Source: Symsagittifera roscoffensis
Lineage: Eukaryota > Xenacoelomorpha > Acoela > Convolutidae
Direction of reading: 5' to 3'
DNA: 64,000 nucleotides
Assembly: GCF_963678635.1 (NCBI RefSeq)
Contig: NC_087062.1
Span: forward strand, 100,053,209 to 100,117,208
The position numbers were made by a program, and so were the translations under genes. Numbering within the stretch: position 1 is the stretch's first letter; the number at the start of each line of letters is the position of its first letter. Under the pieces are notes generated by a model. That model was given only the letters and a program-made list of their open reading frames with translations. It did not search any database and was not told the DNA's origin. Positions 30,762-44,026 of the stretch are shown here, one piece after another.

Positions 30762-33728
30762 AAAAGATAATCAGTGCAAGTTTAATTAGCTTTTGAGGAA
30801 TTTAGGGTAAAGGCAAAGAAACATCTTCTTTGAGATCGTCATGCACTTTCAGGTGTTTAATAATCGGAACCACCACTACCCCCCGCGATAGATGATTTCA
30901 CTTAAAGAAATAAATGTCCACCAATAAAAACGGACCCCAAATTCAAATTTTGAAAAAATGTCAACACCAGGATCGAGGCAGATGCCATTGGCATCCCAAA
31001 TTCAAGGATGGTGCTATGCTCACCGAGTCACTCTAAAAACATAATCGCTATTGTCTCTGCGGCGTATATTTGTGGCTTTAATATAAAATTAGATTTAAAA
31101 AGGGGCTCACCTCAAGCTGAAGATACCTTTTAATGTTTTTGAATTGATTGTACTGATGCTGGATAAAATGGAAACTTCAAAAATTGGGCTTCACCCAAAA
31201 CTTTGGTTGTTTCCAATATAATAAAGAGTTTAACTTTATAGATTTTGAAATTTTCCCAAGGACATATAACAATTTTTAAGAAAGAATCAAGGCGCAGTCG
31301 CTTATCGCGGAGGCTTCACGCTACCTGTCGCTTCAATTAAACCCCTGATATCAAATACGGTAGGGTATTTTTCGAGAATATCAAAAAGTTTAATGAAACG
31401 AACAAGAATAAAAAAAATGATTTTCAGAGGGCGATAACTTTATGTGTTAAAAACTTTGTGAGCTGCAATTAATGCAGGGAAGCTTTTTTCTACCCGTCAT
31501 CTCCATTAAAGTCATAATCTTAAATTTCAAATGTTCATTTTTATAAAAGTTTTCAAGAAAAAAAAAGGGTAAAATTTTGACATTTCCAAGGTCCATAACT
31601 TTTGTAAAATTTTTTTTTGAAAAGCCGCTTAAGCAGAGGAGCTTCCCACTAGACCATCCTTTTGATTGAACCCATAATCTCAGATGTGGGAGGGTAGTTA
31701 TCGAAACAAGTCAAAAAGTTTTAAAAAACGGTCAAAAAATCACGAATATGATTTTTCCGAGGACGATAACTTTTCAAAACAAAATTGGGCGTAACAGTTT
31801 ATGCAGGAGAGCTCCCCACAACTATCCATTCAACCTAAAATCTGAGATTGATTTATTGTAGTTTTCGAGGAAAAAGAAAGGCAGTAAAGTGGGGTACGCT
31901 TAAAAGAGACTTAGTGTATATGCATGCACGCAAGGTATTGGGAGTTCTTTCCATTAGTACTTGTTAGGAAATCGAAGATTCATTTTTCGACAAAAACTAA
32001 AAATAAAAAAATATTTCAAAGCTTCAAAAAAAAGTTTAAAAAAAAAAAACTCATACATTTCCACAATACCTGTTTTTATCAAACAGGAATTCAATATCCT
32101 TTCGTAAACTTTTTCAAGAAACAACCCCCCTCCCCGATAATTTTGGACCCATTCGATAATTGAGCTCCTGAAAGTACAAATTTATGTGGTTTTTTAAATT
32201 TTGAAAATATTTTTATCTAATTAACTTTAATTTTCTTCAAATTAGGTTCGTGCAAAAATTCAGAAAAGTTATTGGAACTGCGTTACCAGCAACAATGTCA
32301 ATATGATTTACAAAAGGGGAAAACAGTTTTTATTGCATTCCATCGTTGAATTCTAGGACACAGAAGTTAAACACGCAAGTAAAAAAAGGCCAAAGCTCTA
32401 AAACTGACAGTAAAGTTGAATGAAAAACACGCCTCGAAAAAAGAAAAAATTATTTTAATTACAGAGTCGTCGACTACGAGATACGAAGTCAGATGATCAG
32501 ACTGTCACAGCTGATCCGATTATTTTCAGTTTGAGTAGAAGCACAGGTGCTACACGGGCTCGGAAGAGAGACCTGTCACACTAAGCAAGGACGTAATCTC
32601 TACTTCAAGAGCTCAGCATCAGTTGCGAGAACTATCAAATTAATAATCTATCAAACTATCAATTTCTTAGACAATTTGTTTACCAGAAAAATCGATGTCC
32701 CAATTTGACCATGCATATTAACCACTAGCGTACTAAATTCAGGGCTGCGCATCGTTTTTTTTCGAAACACAAAGAGCAAGGGCCTCGAAAAAGATAGCAA
32801 TTTCAAACATGTTGTTTTCGTTCCACGGTTGCACTTACTCCAAGTCTTCAGCTTGGCACTTTCCGGAATAATTTGATCAAATTACTATTTCATTCTCATT
32901 TCAGCCAGCTAATTAAAACCCCCAGGTTTTTATTCCTTTTGGATTTTTCGACTGAACTGATTTAAAAAAGTGCCTAGAACTTGGTAACGTGTTGTTCATA
33001 TAAGCAATTTGAAATTGCCTTAAAAATGGAGAATTAGCAAATAAATTTATTTTCAAAGATGATTGGAAAGTAAAGGCATTCAATTAAATTTAAAACTCAT
33101 TAACCAAAATATTGTCCAATTTAACTTGCAATATATTGTATAAAATCTTTTTTCACATGCAACCAATTGCATTAGAAAAATAATGCAATTCTTTAATTGA
33201 CCCTCAAACTTCAGCTTAAATTTGAATTTGAACTTGTCATTGACCTCAGTTTACTCCTGAGAACGATATTCTTAGTTCAGTCAATATCAGAATGGATCTA
33301 TTGTGCAAAAGGAGGATTTAAAGCTTTCATAAATTACAAAAGAAATTCTACCACATAGAGACTCTTAAATCAATAATCGTATGTTGCTACTACTGCAACT
33401 AAGTTGCAAAGATAGAATCCAAGAACGAAGTTGTGCCATCAAGCATTAAGCTTTAGGAGTTTATAAATTTATTCGTTTGTTAAAATAAATAAGCTGATTA
33501 TTTTGCTTCTAGAACGACGACGCCGAATTTCAATATCCATTTTCATCGAGTGCAGTTTCTAGGGCAGGTTAAATTTTCAGATTGATCAAAGGATGGGCGG
33601 CTGAAACCTGACTTCAAATTTTCTTTGTTCTCTTCCACTTTCAGTTCACGGGAAGTGACGCCGGGCGCCGTGTGTGTGGGGTGCGTCGAATATGAGCACT
33701 CGGCGACTCAGAGCAGGCGACTCAGAGC
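30762..33728. repeat. 2967-bp tandem unit, copy 1
   Basis: First of three head-to-tail units beginning AAAAGATAATCAGTGCAAG. Nearly identical to copies 2 and 3; seen differences include CCATTGG vs CCAGTGG near 30987 and AATTGCATT vs AATCGCATT near 33166, plus A-run lengths. Inside are three or four diverged ~165-bp repeats at 31300-31880. A recurring 79-codon frame with MHARYWEFF is present in each copy but has no coding look. The end carries the terminal codons and 3' flank of the DDAH-like gene in antisense. Confidence 0.95.
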
Positions 33729-36695
33729 AAAAGATAATCAGTGCAAGTTTAATTAGCTTTTGAGGAATTTAGGGTAAAGGCAAAGAAACATCTTCTTTGA
33801 GATCGTCATGCACTTTCAGGTGTTTAATAATCGGAACCACCACTACCCCCCGCGATAGATGATTTCACTTAAAGAAATAAATGTCCACCAATAAAAACGG
33901 ACCCCAAATTCAAATTTTGAAAAAATGTCAACACCAGGATCGAGGCAGATGCCAGTGGCATCCCAAATTCAAGGATGGTGCTATGCTCACCGAGTCACTC
34001 TAAAAACATAATCGCTATTGTCTCTGCGGCGTATATTTGTGGCTTTAATATAAAATTAGATTTAAAAAGGGGCTCACCTCAAGCTGAAGATACCTTTTAA
34101 TGTTTTTGAATTGATTGTACTGATGCTGGATAAAATGGAAACTTCAAAAATTGGGCTTCACCCAAAACTTTGGTTGTTTCCAATATAATAAAGAGTTTAA
34201 CTTTATAGATTTTGAAATTTTCCCAAGGACATATAACAATTTTTAAGAAAGAATCAAGGCGCAGTCGCTTATCGCGGAGGCTTCACGCTACCTGTCGCTT
34301 CAATTAAACCCCTGATATCAAATACGGTAGGGTATTTTTCGAGAATATCAAAAAGTTTAATGAAACGAACAAGAATAAAAAAAATGATTTTCAGAGGGCG
34401 ATAACTTTATGTGTTAAAAACTTTGTGAGCTGCAATTAATGCAGGGAAGCTTTTTTCTACCCGTCATCTCCATTAAAGTCATAATCTTAAATTTCAAATG
34501 TTCATTTTTATAAAAGTTTTCAAGAAAAAAAAGGGTAAAATTTTGACATTTCCAAGGTCCATAACTTTTGTAAAAATTTTTTTTGAAAAGCCGCTTAAGC
34601 AGAGGAGCTTCCCACTAGACCATCCTTTTGATTGAACCCATAATCTCAGATGTGGGAGGGTAGTTATCGAAACAAGTCAAAAAGTTTTAAAAAACGGTCA
34701 AAAAATCACGAATATGATTTTTCCGAGGACGATAACTTTTCAAAACAAAATTGGGCGTAACAGTTTATGCAGGAGAGCTCCCCACAACTATCCATTCAAC
34801 CTAAAATCTGAGATTGATTTATTGTAGTTTTCGAGGAAAAAGAAAGGCAGTAAAGTGGGGTACGCTTAAAAGAGACTTAGTGTATATGCATGCACGCAAG
34901 GTATTGGGAGTTCTTTCCATTAGTACTTGTTAGGAAATCGAAGATTCATTTTTCGACAAAAACTAAAAATAAAAAAATATTTCAAAGCTTCAAAAAAAAG
35001 TTAAAAAAAATAAAACTCATACATTTCCACAATACCTGTTTTTATCAAACAGGAATTCAATATCCTTTCGTAAACTTTTTCAAGAAACAACCCCCCTCCC
35101 CGATAATTTTGGACCCATTCGATAATTGAGCTCCTGAAAGTACAAATTTATGTGGTTTTTTAAATTTTGAAAATATTTTTATCTAATTAACTTTAATTTT
35201 CTTCAAATTAGGTTCGTGCAAAAATTCAGAAAAGTTATTGGAACTGCGTTACCAGCAACAATGTCAATATGATTTACAAAAGGGGAAAACAGTTTTTATT
35301 GCATTCCATCGTTGAATTCTAGGACACAGAAGTTAAACACGCAAGTAAAAAAAGGCCAAAGCTCTAAAACTGACAGTAAAGTTGAATGAAAAACACGCCT
35401 CGAAAAAAGAAAAAATTATTTTAATTACAGAGTCGTCGACTACGAGATACGAAGTCAGATGATCAGACTGTCACAGCTGATCCGATTATTTTCAGTTTGA
35501 GTAGAAGCACAGGTGCTACACGGGCTCGGAAGAGAGACCTGTCACACTAAGCAAGGACGTAATCTCTACTTCAAGAGCTCAGCATCAGTTGCGAGAACTA
35601 TCAAATTAATAATCTATCAAACTATCAATTTCTTAGACAATTTGTTTACCAGAAAAATCGATGTCCCAATTTGACCATGCATATTAACCACTAGCGTACT
35701 AAATTCAGGGCTGCGCATCGTTTTTTTTTCGAAACACAAAGAGCAAGGGCCTCGAAAAAGATAGCAATTTCAAACATGTTGTTTTCGTTCCACGGTTGCA
35801 CTTACTCCAAGTCTTCAGCTTGGCACTTTCCGGAATAATTTGATCAAATTACTATTTCATTCTCATTTCAGCCAGCTAATTAAAACCCCCAGGTTTTTAT
35901 TCCTTTTGGATTTTTCGACTGAACTGATTTAAAAAAGTGCCTAGAACTTGGTAACGTGTTGTTCATATAAGCAATTTGAAATTGCCTTAAAAATGGAGAA
36001 TTAGCAAATAAATTTATTTTCAAAGATGATTGGAAAGTAAAGGCATTCAATTAAATTTAAAACTCATTAACCAAAATATTGTCCAATTTAACTTGCAATA
36101 TATTGTATAAAATCTTTTTTCACATGCAACCAATCGCATTAGAAAAATAATGCAATTCTTTAATTGACCCTCAAACTTCAGCTTAAATTTGAATTTGAAC
36201 TTGTCATTGACCTCAGTTTACTCCTGAGAACGATATTCTTAGTTCAGTCAATATCAGAATGGATCTATTGTGCAAAAGGAGGATTTAAAGCTTTCATAAA
36301 TTACAAAAGAAATTCTACCACATAGAGACTCTTAAATCAATAATCGTATGTTGCTACTACTGCAACTAAGTTGCAAAGATAGAATCCAAGAACGAAGTTG
36401 TGCCATCAAGCATTAAGCTTTAGGAGTTTATAAATTTATTCGTTTGTTAAAATAAATAAGCTGATTATTTTGCTTCTAGAACGACGACGCCGAATTTCAA
36501 TATCCATTTTCATCGAGTGCAGTTTCTAGGGCAGGTTAAATTTTCAGATTGATCAAAGGATGGGCGGCTGAAACCTGACTTCAAATTTTCTTTGTTCTCT
36601 TCCACTTTCAGTTCACGGGAAGTGACGCCGGGCGCCGTGTGTGTGGGGTGCGTCGAATATGAGCACTCGGCGACTCAGAGCAGGCGACTCAGAGC
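33729..36695. repeat. 2967-bp tandem unit, copy 2
   Basis: Starts exactly 2967 bases after copy 1. The junctions read GGCGACTCAGAGCA then GCGACTCAGAGCAAAAG, so a ~13-bp block is doubled at each boundary. No gene of its own. Confidence 0.95.
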
Positions 36696-39650
36696 AAAAG
36701 ATAATCAGTGCAAGTTTAATTAGCTTTTGAGGAATTTAGGGTAAAGGCAAAGAAAGATCTTCTTTGAGATCGTCATGCACTTTCAGGTGTTTAATAATCG
36801 GAACCACCACTACCCCCCGCGATAGATGATTTCACTTAAAGAAATAAATGTCCACCAATAAAAACGGACCCCAAATTCAAATTTTGAAAAAATGTCAACA
36901 CCAGGATCGAGGCAGATGCCAGTGGCATCCCAAATTCAAGGATGGTGCTATGCTCACCGAGTCACTCTAAAAACATAATCGCTATTGTCTCTGCGGCGTA
37001 TATTTGTGGCTTTAATATAAAATTAGATTTAAAAAGGGGCTCACCTCAAGCTGAAGATACCTTTTAATGTTTTTGAATTGATTGTACTGATGCTGGATAA
37101 AATGGAAACTTCAAAAATTGGGCTTCACCCAAAACTTTGGTTGTTTCCAATATAATAAAGAGTTTAACTTTATAGATTTTGAAATTTTCCCAAGGACATA
37201 TAACAATTTTTAAGAAAGAATCAAGGCGCAGTCGCTTATCGCGGAGGCTTCACGCTACCTGTCGCTTCAATTAAACCCCTGATATCAAATACGGTAGGGT
37301 ATTTTTCGAGAATATCAAAAAGTTTAATGAAACGAACAAGAATAAAAAAAATGATTTTCAGAGGGCGATAACTTTATGTGTTAAAAACTTTGTGAGCTGC
37401 AATTAATGCAGGGAAGCTTTTTTCTACCCGTCATCTCCATTAAAGTCATAATCTTAAATTTCAAATGTTCATTTTTATAAAAGTTTTCAAGAAAAAAAAG
37501 GGTAAAATTTTGACATTTCCAAGGTCCATAACTTTTGTAAAATTTTTTTTTGAAAAGCCGCTTAAGCAGAGGAGCTTCCCACTAGACCATCCTTTTGATT
37601 GAACCCATAATCTCAGATGTGGGAGGGTAGTTATCGAAACAAGTCAAAAAGTTTTAAAAAACGGTCAAAAAATCACGAATATGATTTTTCCGAGGACGAT
37701 AACTTTTCAAAACAAAATTGGGCGTAACAGTTTATGCAGGAGAGCTCCCCACAACTATCCATTCAACCTAAAATCTGAGATTGATTTATTGTAGTTTTCG
37801 AGGAAAAAGAAAGGCAGTAAAGTGGGGTACGCTTAAAAGAGACTTAGTGTATATGCATGCACGCAAGGTATTGGGAGTTCTTTCCATTAGTACTTGTTAG
37901 GAAATCGAAGATTCATTTTTCGACAAAAACTAAAAATAAAAAAATATTTCAAAGCTTCAAAAAAAAGTTTAAAAAAAATAAAACTCATACATTTCCACAA
38001 TACCTGTTTTTATCAAACAGGAATTCAATATCCTTTCGTAAACTTTTTCAAGAAACAACCCCCCTCCCCGATAATTTTGGACCCATTCGATAATTGAGCT
38101 CCTGAAAGTACAAATTTATGTGGTTTTTTAAATTTTGAAAATATTTTTATCTAATTAACTTTAATTTTCTTCAAATTAGGTTCGTGCAAAAATTCAGAAA
38201 AGTTATTGGAACTGCGTTACCAGCAACAATGTCAATATGATTTACAAAAGGGGAAAACAGTTTTTATTGCATTCCATCGTTGAATTCTAGGACACAGAAG
38301 TTAAACACGCAAGTAAAAAAAGGCCAAAGCTCTAAAACTGACAGTAAAGTTGAATGAAAAACACGCCTCGAAAAAAGAAAAAATTATTTTAATTACAGAG
38401 TCGTCGACTACGAGATACGAAGTCAGATGATCAGACTGTCACAGCTGATCCGATTATTTTCAGTTTGAGTAGAAGCACAGGTGCTACACGGGCTCGGAAG
38501 AGAGACCTGTCACACTAAGCAAGGACGTAATCTCTACTTCAAGAGCTCAGCATCAGTTGCGAGAACTATCAAATTAATAATCTATCAAACTATCAATTTC
38601 TTAGACAATTTGTTTACCAGAAAAATCGATGTCCCAATTTGACCATGCATATTAACCACTAGCGTACTAAATTCAGGGCTGCGCATCGTTTTTTTTTCGA
38701 AACACAAAGAGCAAGGGCCTCGAAAAAGATAGCAATTTCAAACATGTTGTTTTCGTTCCACGGTTGCACTTACTCCAAGTCTTCAGCTTGGCACTTTCCG
38801 GAATAATTTGATCAAATTACTATTTCATTCTCATTTCAGCCAGCTAATTAAAACCCCCAGGTTTTTATTCCTTTTGGATTTTTCGACTGAACTGATTTAA
38901 AAAAGTGCCTAGAACTTGGTAACGTGTTGTTCATATAAGCAATTTGAAATTGCCTTAAAAATGGAGAATTAGCAAATAAATTTATTTTCAAAGATGATTG
39001 GAAAGTAAAGGCATTCAATTAAATTTAAAACTCATTAACCAAAATATTGTCCAATTTAACTTGCAATATATTGTATAAAATCTTTTTTCACATGCAACCA
39101 ATCGCATTAGAAAAATAATGCAATTCTTTAATTGACCCTCAAACTTCAGCTTAAATTTGAATTTGAACTTGTCATTGACCTCAGTTTACTCCTGAGAACG
39201 ATATTCTTAGTTCAGTCAATATCAGAATGGATCTATTGTGCAAAAGGAGGATTTAAAGCTTTCATAAATTACAAAAGAAATTCTACCACATAGAGACTCT
39301 TAAATCAATAATCGTATGTTGCTACTACTGCAACTAAGTTGCAAAGATAGAATCCAAGAACGAAGTTGTGCCATCAAGCATTAAGCTTTAGGAGTTTATA
39401 AATTTATTCGTTTGTTAAAATAAATAAGCTGATTATTTTGCTTCTAGAACGACGACGCCGAATTTCAATATCCATTTTCATCGAGTGCAGTTTCTAGGGC
39501 AGGTTAAATTTTCAGATTGATCAAAGGATGGGCGGCTGAAACCTGACTTCAAATTTTCTTTGTTCTCTTCCACTTTCAGTTCACGGGAAGTGACGCCGGG
39601 CGCCGTGTGTGTGGGGTGCGTCGAATATGAGCACTCGGCGACTCAGAGCA
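36696..39650. repeat. 2967-bp tandem unit, copy 3
   Basis: Third unit; one visible private change is AGATCTTC for ACATCTTC near 36755. Its right end passes without interruption into the rest of DDAH-like exon 4, so this copy probably represents the original locus. Confidence 0.93.
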
Positions 39651-39773
39651 GTCTTCACTCGGCTGAACTCGGAGGCGGGCACTGGTATTCTGGATATGAG
39701 TTGGTCCAGTAGTTTGTAGTCACTCTCCCCGTCCGCACACAGTGTGTTGCCGGTGTCCGGATAGAGCAAGTAC
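39581..39773 (-). CDS. DDAH-like exon 4 (terminal)
   Basis: 193 nt after TTTTTCAG|G. Encodes GYLLYPDTGNTLCADGESDY, the LLDQLISRIPVPASEFSRV helix-strand, then TALSRRVLIFDAPHTHG and stop. The last ~70 nt lie inside the tandem unit. A GTGAAG after SR could act as an alternative donor. Confidence 0.78.
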
Positions 39774-42700
39774 CTGAAAAAGGATTAGTATCACAACGGT
39801 CCATTTTTGAACAAAATTTACATTGTATATGGTTCAACTTTTATGATGCCAGACACACACAATCACTCATCCATCTACGAAGTATATCATCAAATCTTGA
39901 GGCAGTTACCGCTGTGAACAAAATCAAGTTTTGTATTCGAAACGGTTACAAGTGCCTGCGACTCATAAAAATAAATCCAACAGTCAGCTGGTAAACATAG
40001 CCGACAGACGAGTAAGTGAATGCAAAGAAGCCGAAAAAAACGGACTTGTTTTTTCAAAAAAAAAAACTTACGAATTTCAAAGAAAAAATTTATAAACTTA
40101 GATGTATATGAATTTCAAGAAAAACCTATTTTAATTTTTTTCCGAGAAAATTAATAAAATTGACAAAACTGGATTAAAAGCAAATTTTTTTATCAGCTGG
40201 GGAAATCTGAAACTTAAATCCATTTTCGAAACTAAAGTTGATCACGAGTTTCGTGGTGGCTCTTTTTCCTTTTACCCACCGCGCATATACATCACTTTTT
40301 TTGGTGTAGTGAGTGGTTTTACAAGGTTTAGTATAAAGCGCAAAAATGCTTGTAATGGCCTAATTAGTTCGTATGTCAACTTTAATAACAAACCGATAGT
40401 GTAAGCAAACATTGTGTAAAACTTGCTAGTGAGGGAAGCCTTTGTGGCCTTTTAATTTTCGTGTTGCGCGTGATGAAATTTTAAGATTTTTTAAGAAAAA
40501 AAGAATGCAACAAAAAACAGAAAAAAAGTACTGACTTGTTTTTTGATAAAAACCTCAACTTACGAATTTCAAAGAAAAAATATATGGCCGTAAAGCTCTT
40601 TGAATTTCTAGAACAATTTATTTTGAGAGAACTGGATCAACAGGTAAAATTTTTATTTCGCAGCAGAATCTGGAAATTAAATTCCACTTTCGAAAGTAGA
40701 AGTCGATCACAATTTTCGTGATCTTTACACTTTTGTAGTTCGATAGCAGAGTTTGCCCTCTTAGTACACAGACGCCAAGCTGCACTTCGCAAACACTTGC
40801 GAGAACACGACCAAGAAGCAGCTCTATCAAGTGAAAACAGAAAAAGTAGGAATAGGCCTCGAATTAGCAAAAACACGGCTACGCGTGAGATTCGAATCTG
40901 CGATCTAGCAAATTTGAGTTTCACGCACTAACCAATCAGCCACGGAGGCTTAAAACCCCAAAAACTAGTAGTCATTAACGCAGCTGTATATGCTAATAAA
41001 TTGCCAATTCGATGCAGCAAAAGTAGCACCAAATACAAAAAGTAATAAATTTGAATATAACAAACTCAAAGCATCCAGACTAACTTTAGATGTAGCAAAT
41101 CAGAAAGCATACAGCCACATTATGTATTGTGAGTTGCGAGTTATATTGAGTTGGAAAATTACTGAAATTGAGTTTTAATTATAGCTATGTAGTTTTAATT
41201 ATAGTTATGTTGTTTGAAACAAATAGCTTTTTTCGGTTCCTTTGGTAAATTCAAAATGCATCAACTGTGTTAACTTATTATTATTCGAATGTCAAAGCAC
41301 ATTCTATCAAAAAGCTGTGCAGGCTAAATTTCCAAAAAAAGGAAGTTCGTTCTAATACACTTTGCTTCGCAAGTGTAAACAAGGAACTGTGCTGAACTTC
41401 AGAAATCAAAGCAATACCGCGAAAAATTAAATTTGAGCTAGAACAAAATTAAAGTCTTTCCTAGACAAAAAAACGAAAAGATATAAGCGCGACCTATATA
41501 AGAGTCTGAACTACGTTCATCGACTCTCAAAAAACAAGGATTTGAATTTGAGCAAAAAAAACATCACCTTAAAGCTCATCAAATTGCCAAATCTACTGAG
41601 CGTGATCACCAAGACCGTTAAAAAACCTTTTGAGCGTGAACATCTTTCAAGACTTTTTCCTTACAAAAACAACACGAGTCAAATACATAATAGGAGCTGA
41701 TGCGAAGTAAGTGGATGTGCAACCGCCTCACAATCGAAAGGTCGGTGTTTTCAGACAGGCCATGATCCGTGCTCGTCGCAGAGCAATAAGCTAACACTGC
41801 GGAGCGGAGCTTCTCGACACTTGTGACGGAAAAAAAGGCTAAACTTCAAAAAACAATCTGTCTCAAAAGAAGTTTAAAAAAAATAATTAATTTTGTTGAA
41901 AAAATTGTGGGCTAAAAAACATAACTCTTTGTCGATTCTTAAATAAATGATTGGGGCTACACAGACTACTTAGTGTCTTTCCTAGCTGCCGATTTCAAAT
42001 TGAGTGATCAAAAGTTAAAACACTTTAAGCGCAAAGAGAAGGTCTGTACGATGTGATCCGTAGTGCGTCTCGCAACAAAAATCCTTCGTAAGAATTACAT
42101 GCGCTATTTCACATCGCAAGGTTGAGAATTGCTGCCTCTCTCTCTCTCTTTCCGGCAACACGCGGGGACTAAGCACTGATCCCTGGCTCTATCCACCGGA
42201 TCACGCAAGTCTCTCGTCGAATAAGAGTGAGATATGTATGTATGGGTGTTAAGGATAAGGATGTATGGGATGTGAAGTGAATGAATGAATGAGTGGCCGA
42301 GGCTGACCAGTGACCACCTACCCGTTGATGTATATGCAGTTGGACAGGAACTCTGCCCTCATGCGCACTGTGTTGTAGTCGTAGCTGGAGTTGTTGATGA
42401 TCTGCTTCATGAGGAAGTTGCCGTCTGCTGTGTCCGCATACACGATCAGTCCCTCACACGCAACCGAGATGTAGTCCTTCAGCCGACGCGACTTTCTGAT
42501 CACACAACAAACAGACAAATCACAATTACCTCTCATCCATTTCTCCCATCCATGCCCTTAAAACTTCTCTGTCTGTTAGTAATTACCTCTCTTTTGATTC
42601 CGTTTTTATCCCAACTACATTAAAGCTGAAGTTACTCGAACTTTTGTTAGCTGTTTCTGCGATTTTTTTCCTTCAACTGTATTTTTGAATTTGGTATCAT

Positions 42701-44026
42701 TCATTATTAAGAAGTTTACTCAGTAGCAAACTTGGGGGAACTTATTTTTATTCAGTAGTGACAAAAATGATGATAGAGTTTAGATTAAAATGTCGCACCC
42801 CCACTAGCCTCTTGATACTCAAAGCATTTCAGTGCAGCACACTGCAGCCGGTATATGTTCGTTAGCTGTCCGCTCTTTGTTACTGATGTGTTTATATTTT
42901 ATTCATTTTGTTAAAAATGAATATCAACGAGGAATAAATTCTTTTTCTTCTTCTGTTCCTCTCACAAATTACCATTCAGAGCCGGCGACACCCGTTGCTA
43001 TTATATTTAATAAAAGGAGCATTTTTTGCAGCATAATTATGTCACAAACTCAAATGTTAACTTCAACATACATTTCGGGATCATTGCTCTTGTCAAGGGG
43101 CAGCTTCACTATAGTGACCGCCAGGTCCGTCATCTTGGAAGCGAACTCCATGGCGCCCTCCACATTTGTGAAGTAACTGATGCCCACAAAGAACTCGTAG
43201 CCGGTGAAGAGCACGTCCCCACCCACAATCCGCTTCGCTTCTTTCTCCCCCACCCCATTCTCCATCTCTTCCGTCGCCGCAGCTCCGTTCATTTCCAGTG
43301 GGGGTGTCATTGCTAGGGCACTAGAGTCGTCCATGAACAGAATGTCGATGCCATAGTCTTTCAGGGCAATTTTGAGAGACTTGATCTCCAGTTCTCGGGG
43401 GTCTCCCGATTTAAGACCGCGAGTCAACAACGCTTTACCGTTGAACACAATTGCTGAAAGCAATAAGATATTTTCATTCATTTCAGCCGAAGAGCCTTTT
43501 ATTTCGACACAGTTGGTTCATGGACCAAAAGCATGTCAATGACTCACTAAAACGGGACAAATTCTAGTACAATATTTGGCATAATAAGCAATTAACGTGA
43601 GCGCAACCCCGACTTATATTTTATTGACTGAATTACTGTTAGTGGAATTACAATTTTGTGGAAAAACACAAAGCAGAAAATGGCATTTTAAGTTGAGTTA
43701 AGTAACATTGTAATGAGAAAACAGAGTTCAGAGTGTTTAAATCCAATTCAACCGTACCAATAATTAAAGGATGGAAGAAGTGTGAGTGTACCTAGGTCTT
43801 CTACGAAGCAGCAGAGGGGGGTCTTCTCCTCGGGCACCAACTCTGTCACGTCCAAATGCATCTTCTCTCGTAGAATGTGCAGCAGGTCCAGCTGCTCCCT
43901 CTTCAACAGTTCCCGGTTGGGTCTCAGCTTCTGATACTCGGGGTACTTCTCAATCGAATTCGGCACCCGACTCCCTATGGCTGCATTGAACTGGCCGAAC
44001 TTGGGGTATCTGCTGGCCACAGACAT
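39581..44026 (-). CDS. DDAH-like protein, probably catalytically dead
   Basis: Four GT-AG exons (44026-43792, 43453-43072, 42495-42322, 39773-39581) give exactly 328 codons including stop, with phases that match at every junction. The fold signature of dimethylarginine dimethylaminohydrolase is clear: FVEDLAIV (residues 74-81), KALLTRG, GGDVLFTGYEFFVGIS (156-171), GLIVYADTA, and CIYING then IPVPASEFSRV near the end. Authentic DDAH hydrolyses methylated arginines using a His and a Cys. Here the His position aligns with Arg210 (SRRLK), and the C-terminal catalytic Cys region (LTCCSVLI in human DDAH1) aligns with LSRRVLI (307-313). An arginine after FTG is Tyr. There is an extra Glu/Gly-rich insertion (~129-153). 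I infer a pseudoenzyme, unless a further exon replaces the C-terminus. Confidence 0.82.
39960..40760. repeat. Dispersed repeat family B, two adjacent copies
   Basis: Copies at 39960-40300 and 40490-40760 in DDAH-like intron 3. They share GCCGACAGACGAGTAAGTGA and CTTACGAATTTCAAAGAAAAA blocks, and end blocks of the form AAATTCCACTTTCGAAAGTA followed by GAAGTCGATCACAATTTTCG. Confidence 0.55.
40762..41045 (-). repeat. tRNA-derived SINE-like repeat (best copy)
   Basis: Minus strand 40951-40870 reads as a tRNA-like head: CTCCGTGGCTGATTGGTTAG (A box), then GCAGATTCGAATCTC (B box), and GCGTAGCC. It is flanked by a 5' GGCAATTTATTAGCATAT region and a 3' tail ending CGCAAGTGTTTGCGAAGTGC. The same order is found at 50543-50870. 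Confidence 0.65.
42135..42160. repeat. CT microsatellite
   Basis: Run of CTCTCTCTCTCTCT near 42138-42152 within DDAH-like intron 3. Confidence 0.7.
42322..42495 (-). CDS. DDAH-like exon 3
   Basis: 174 nt between TGATCAG|A and CAACGG|GTAGGT. Encodes KSRRLKDYISVACEGLIVYA and ends FLSNCIYING. The position of the family catalytic His is occupied by Arg. Confidence 0.85.
43072..43453 (-). CDS. DDAH-like exon 2
   Basis: 382 nt between GCTTTCAG|CA and GAAAT|GTATGT. Encodes AIVFNGKALLTRGLKSGDPR through GGDVLFTGYEFFVG and the following strand, with a lineage-specific Glu/Gly/Ala-rich insertion before GGD. Confidence 0.88.
43792..44026 (-). CDS. DDAH-like exon 1
   Basis: 235 nt from ATG to CCTAG|GTACAC. 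Encodes MSVASRYPKFGQFNAAIGSR and HLDVTELVPEEKTPLCCFVEDL. A TTTGTAG acceptor-like site ends one base before the ATG. Confidence 0.85.

Noticed and set aside
31924..32163. 79-codon plus-strand frame repeated in each 2967-bp unit
   Set aside because: Low-complexity Lys/Phe/Asn composition, length varies with A-run length between units (the third copy shifts frame), and no neighbouring signals; repeated only because the DNA is repeated.
40868..40951. Possible functional tRNA gene (minus strand)
   Set aside because: A and B boxes are recognisable but the acceptor and anticodon stems do not pair well, and the same flanks recur at 50.7 kb; a SINE head is the better call.
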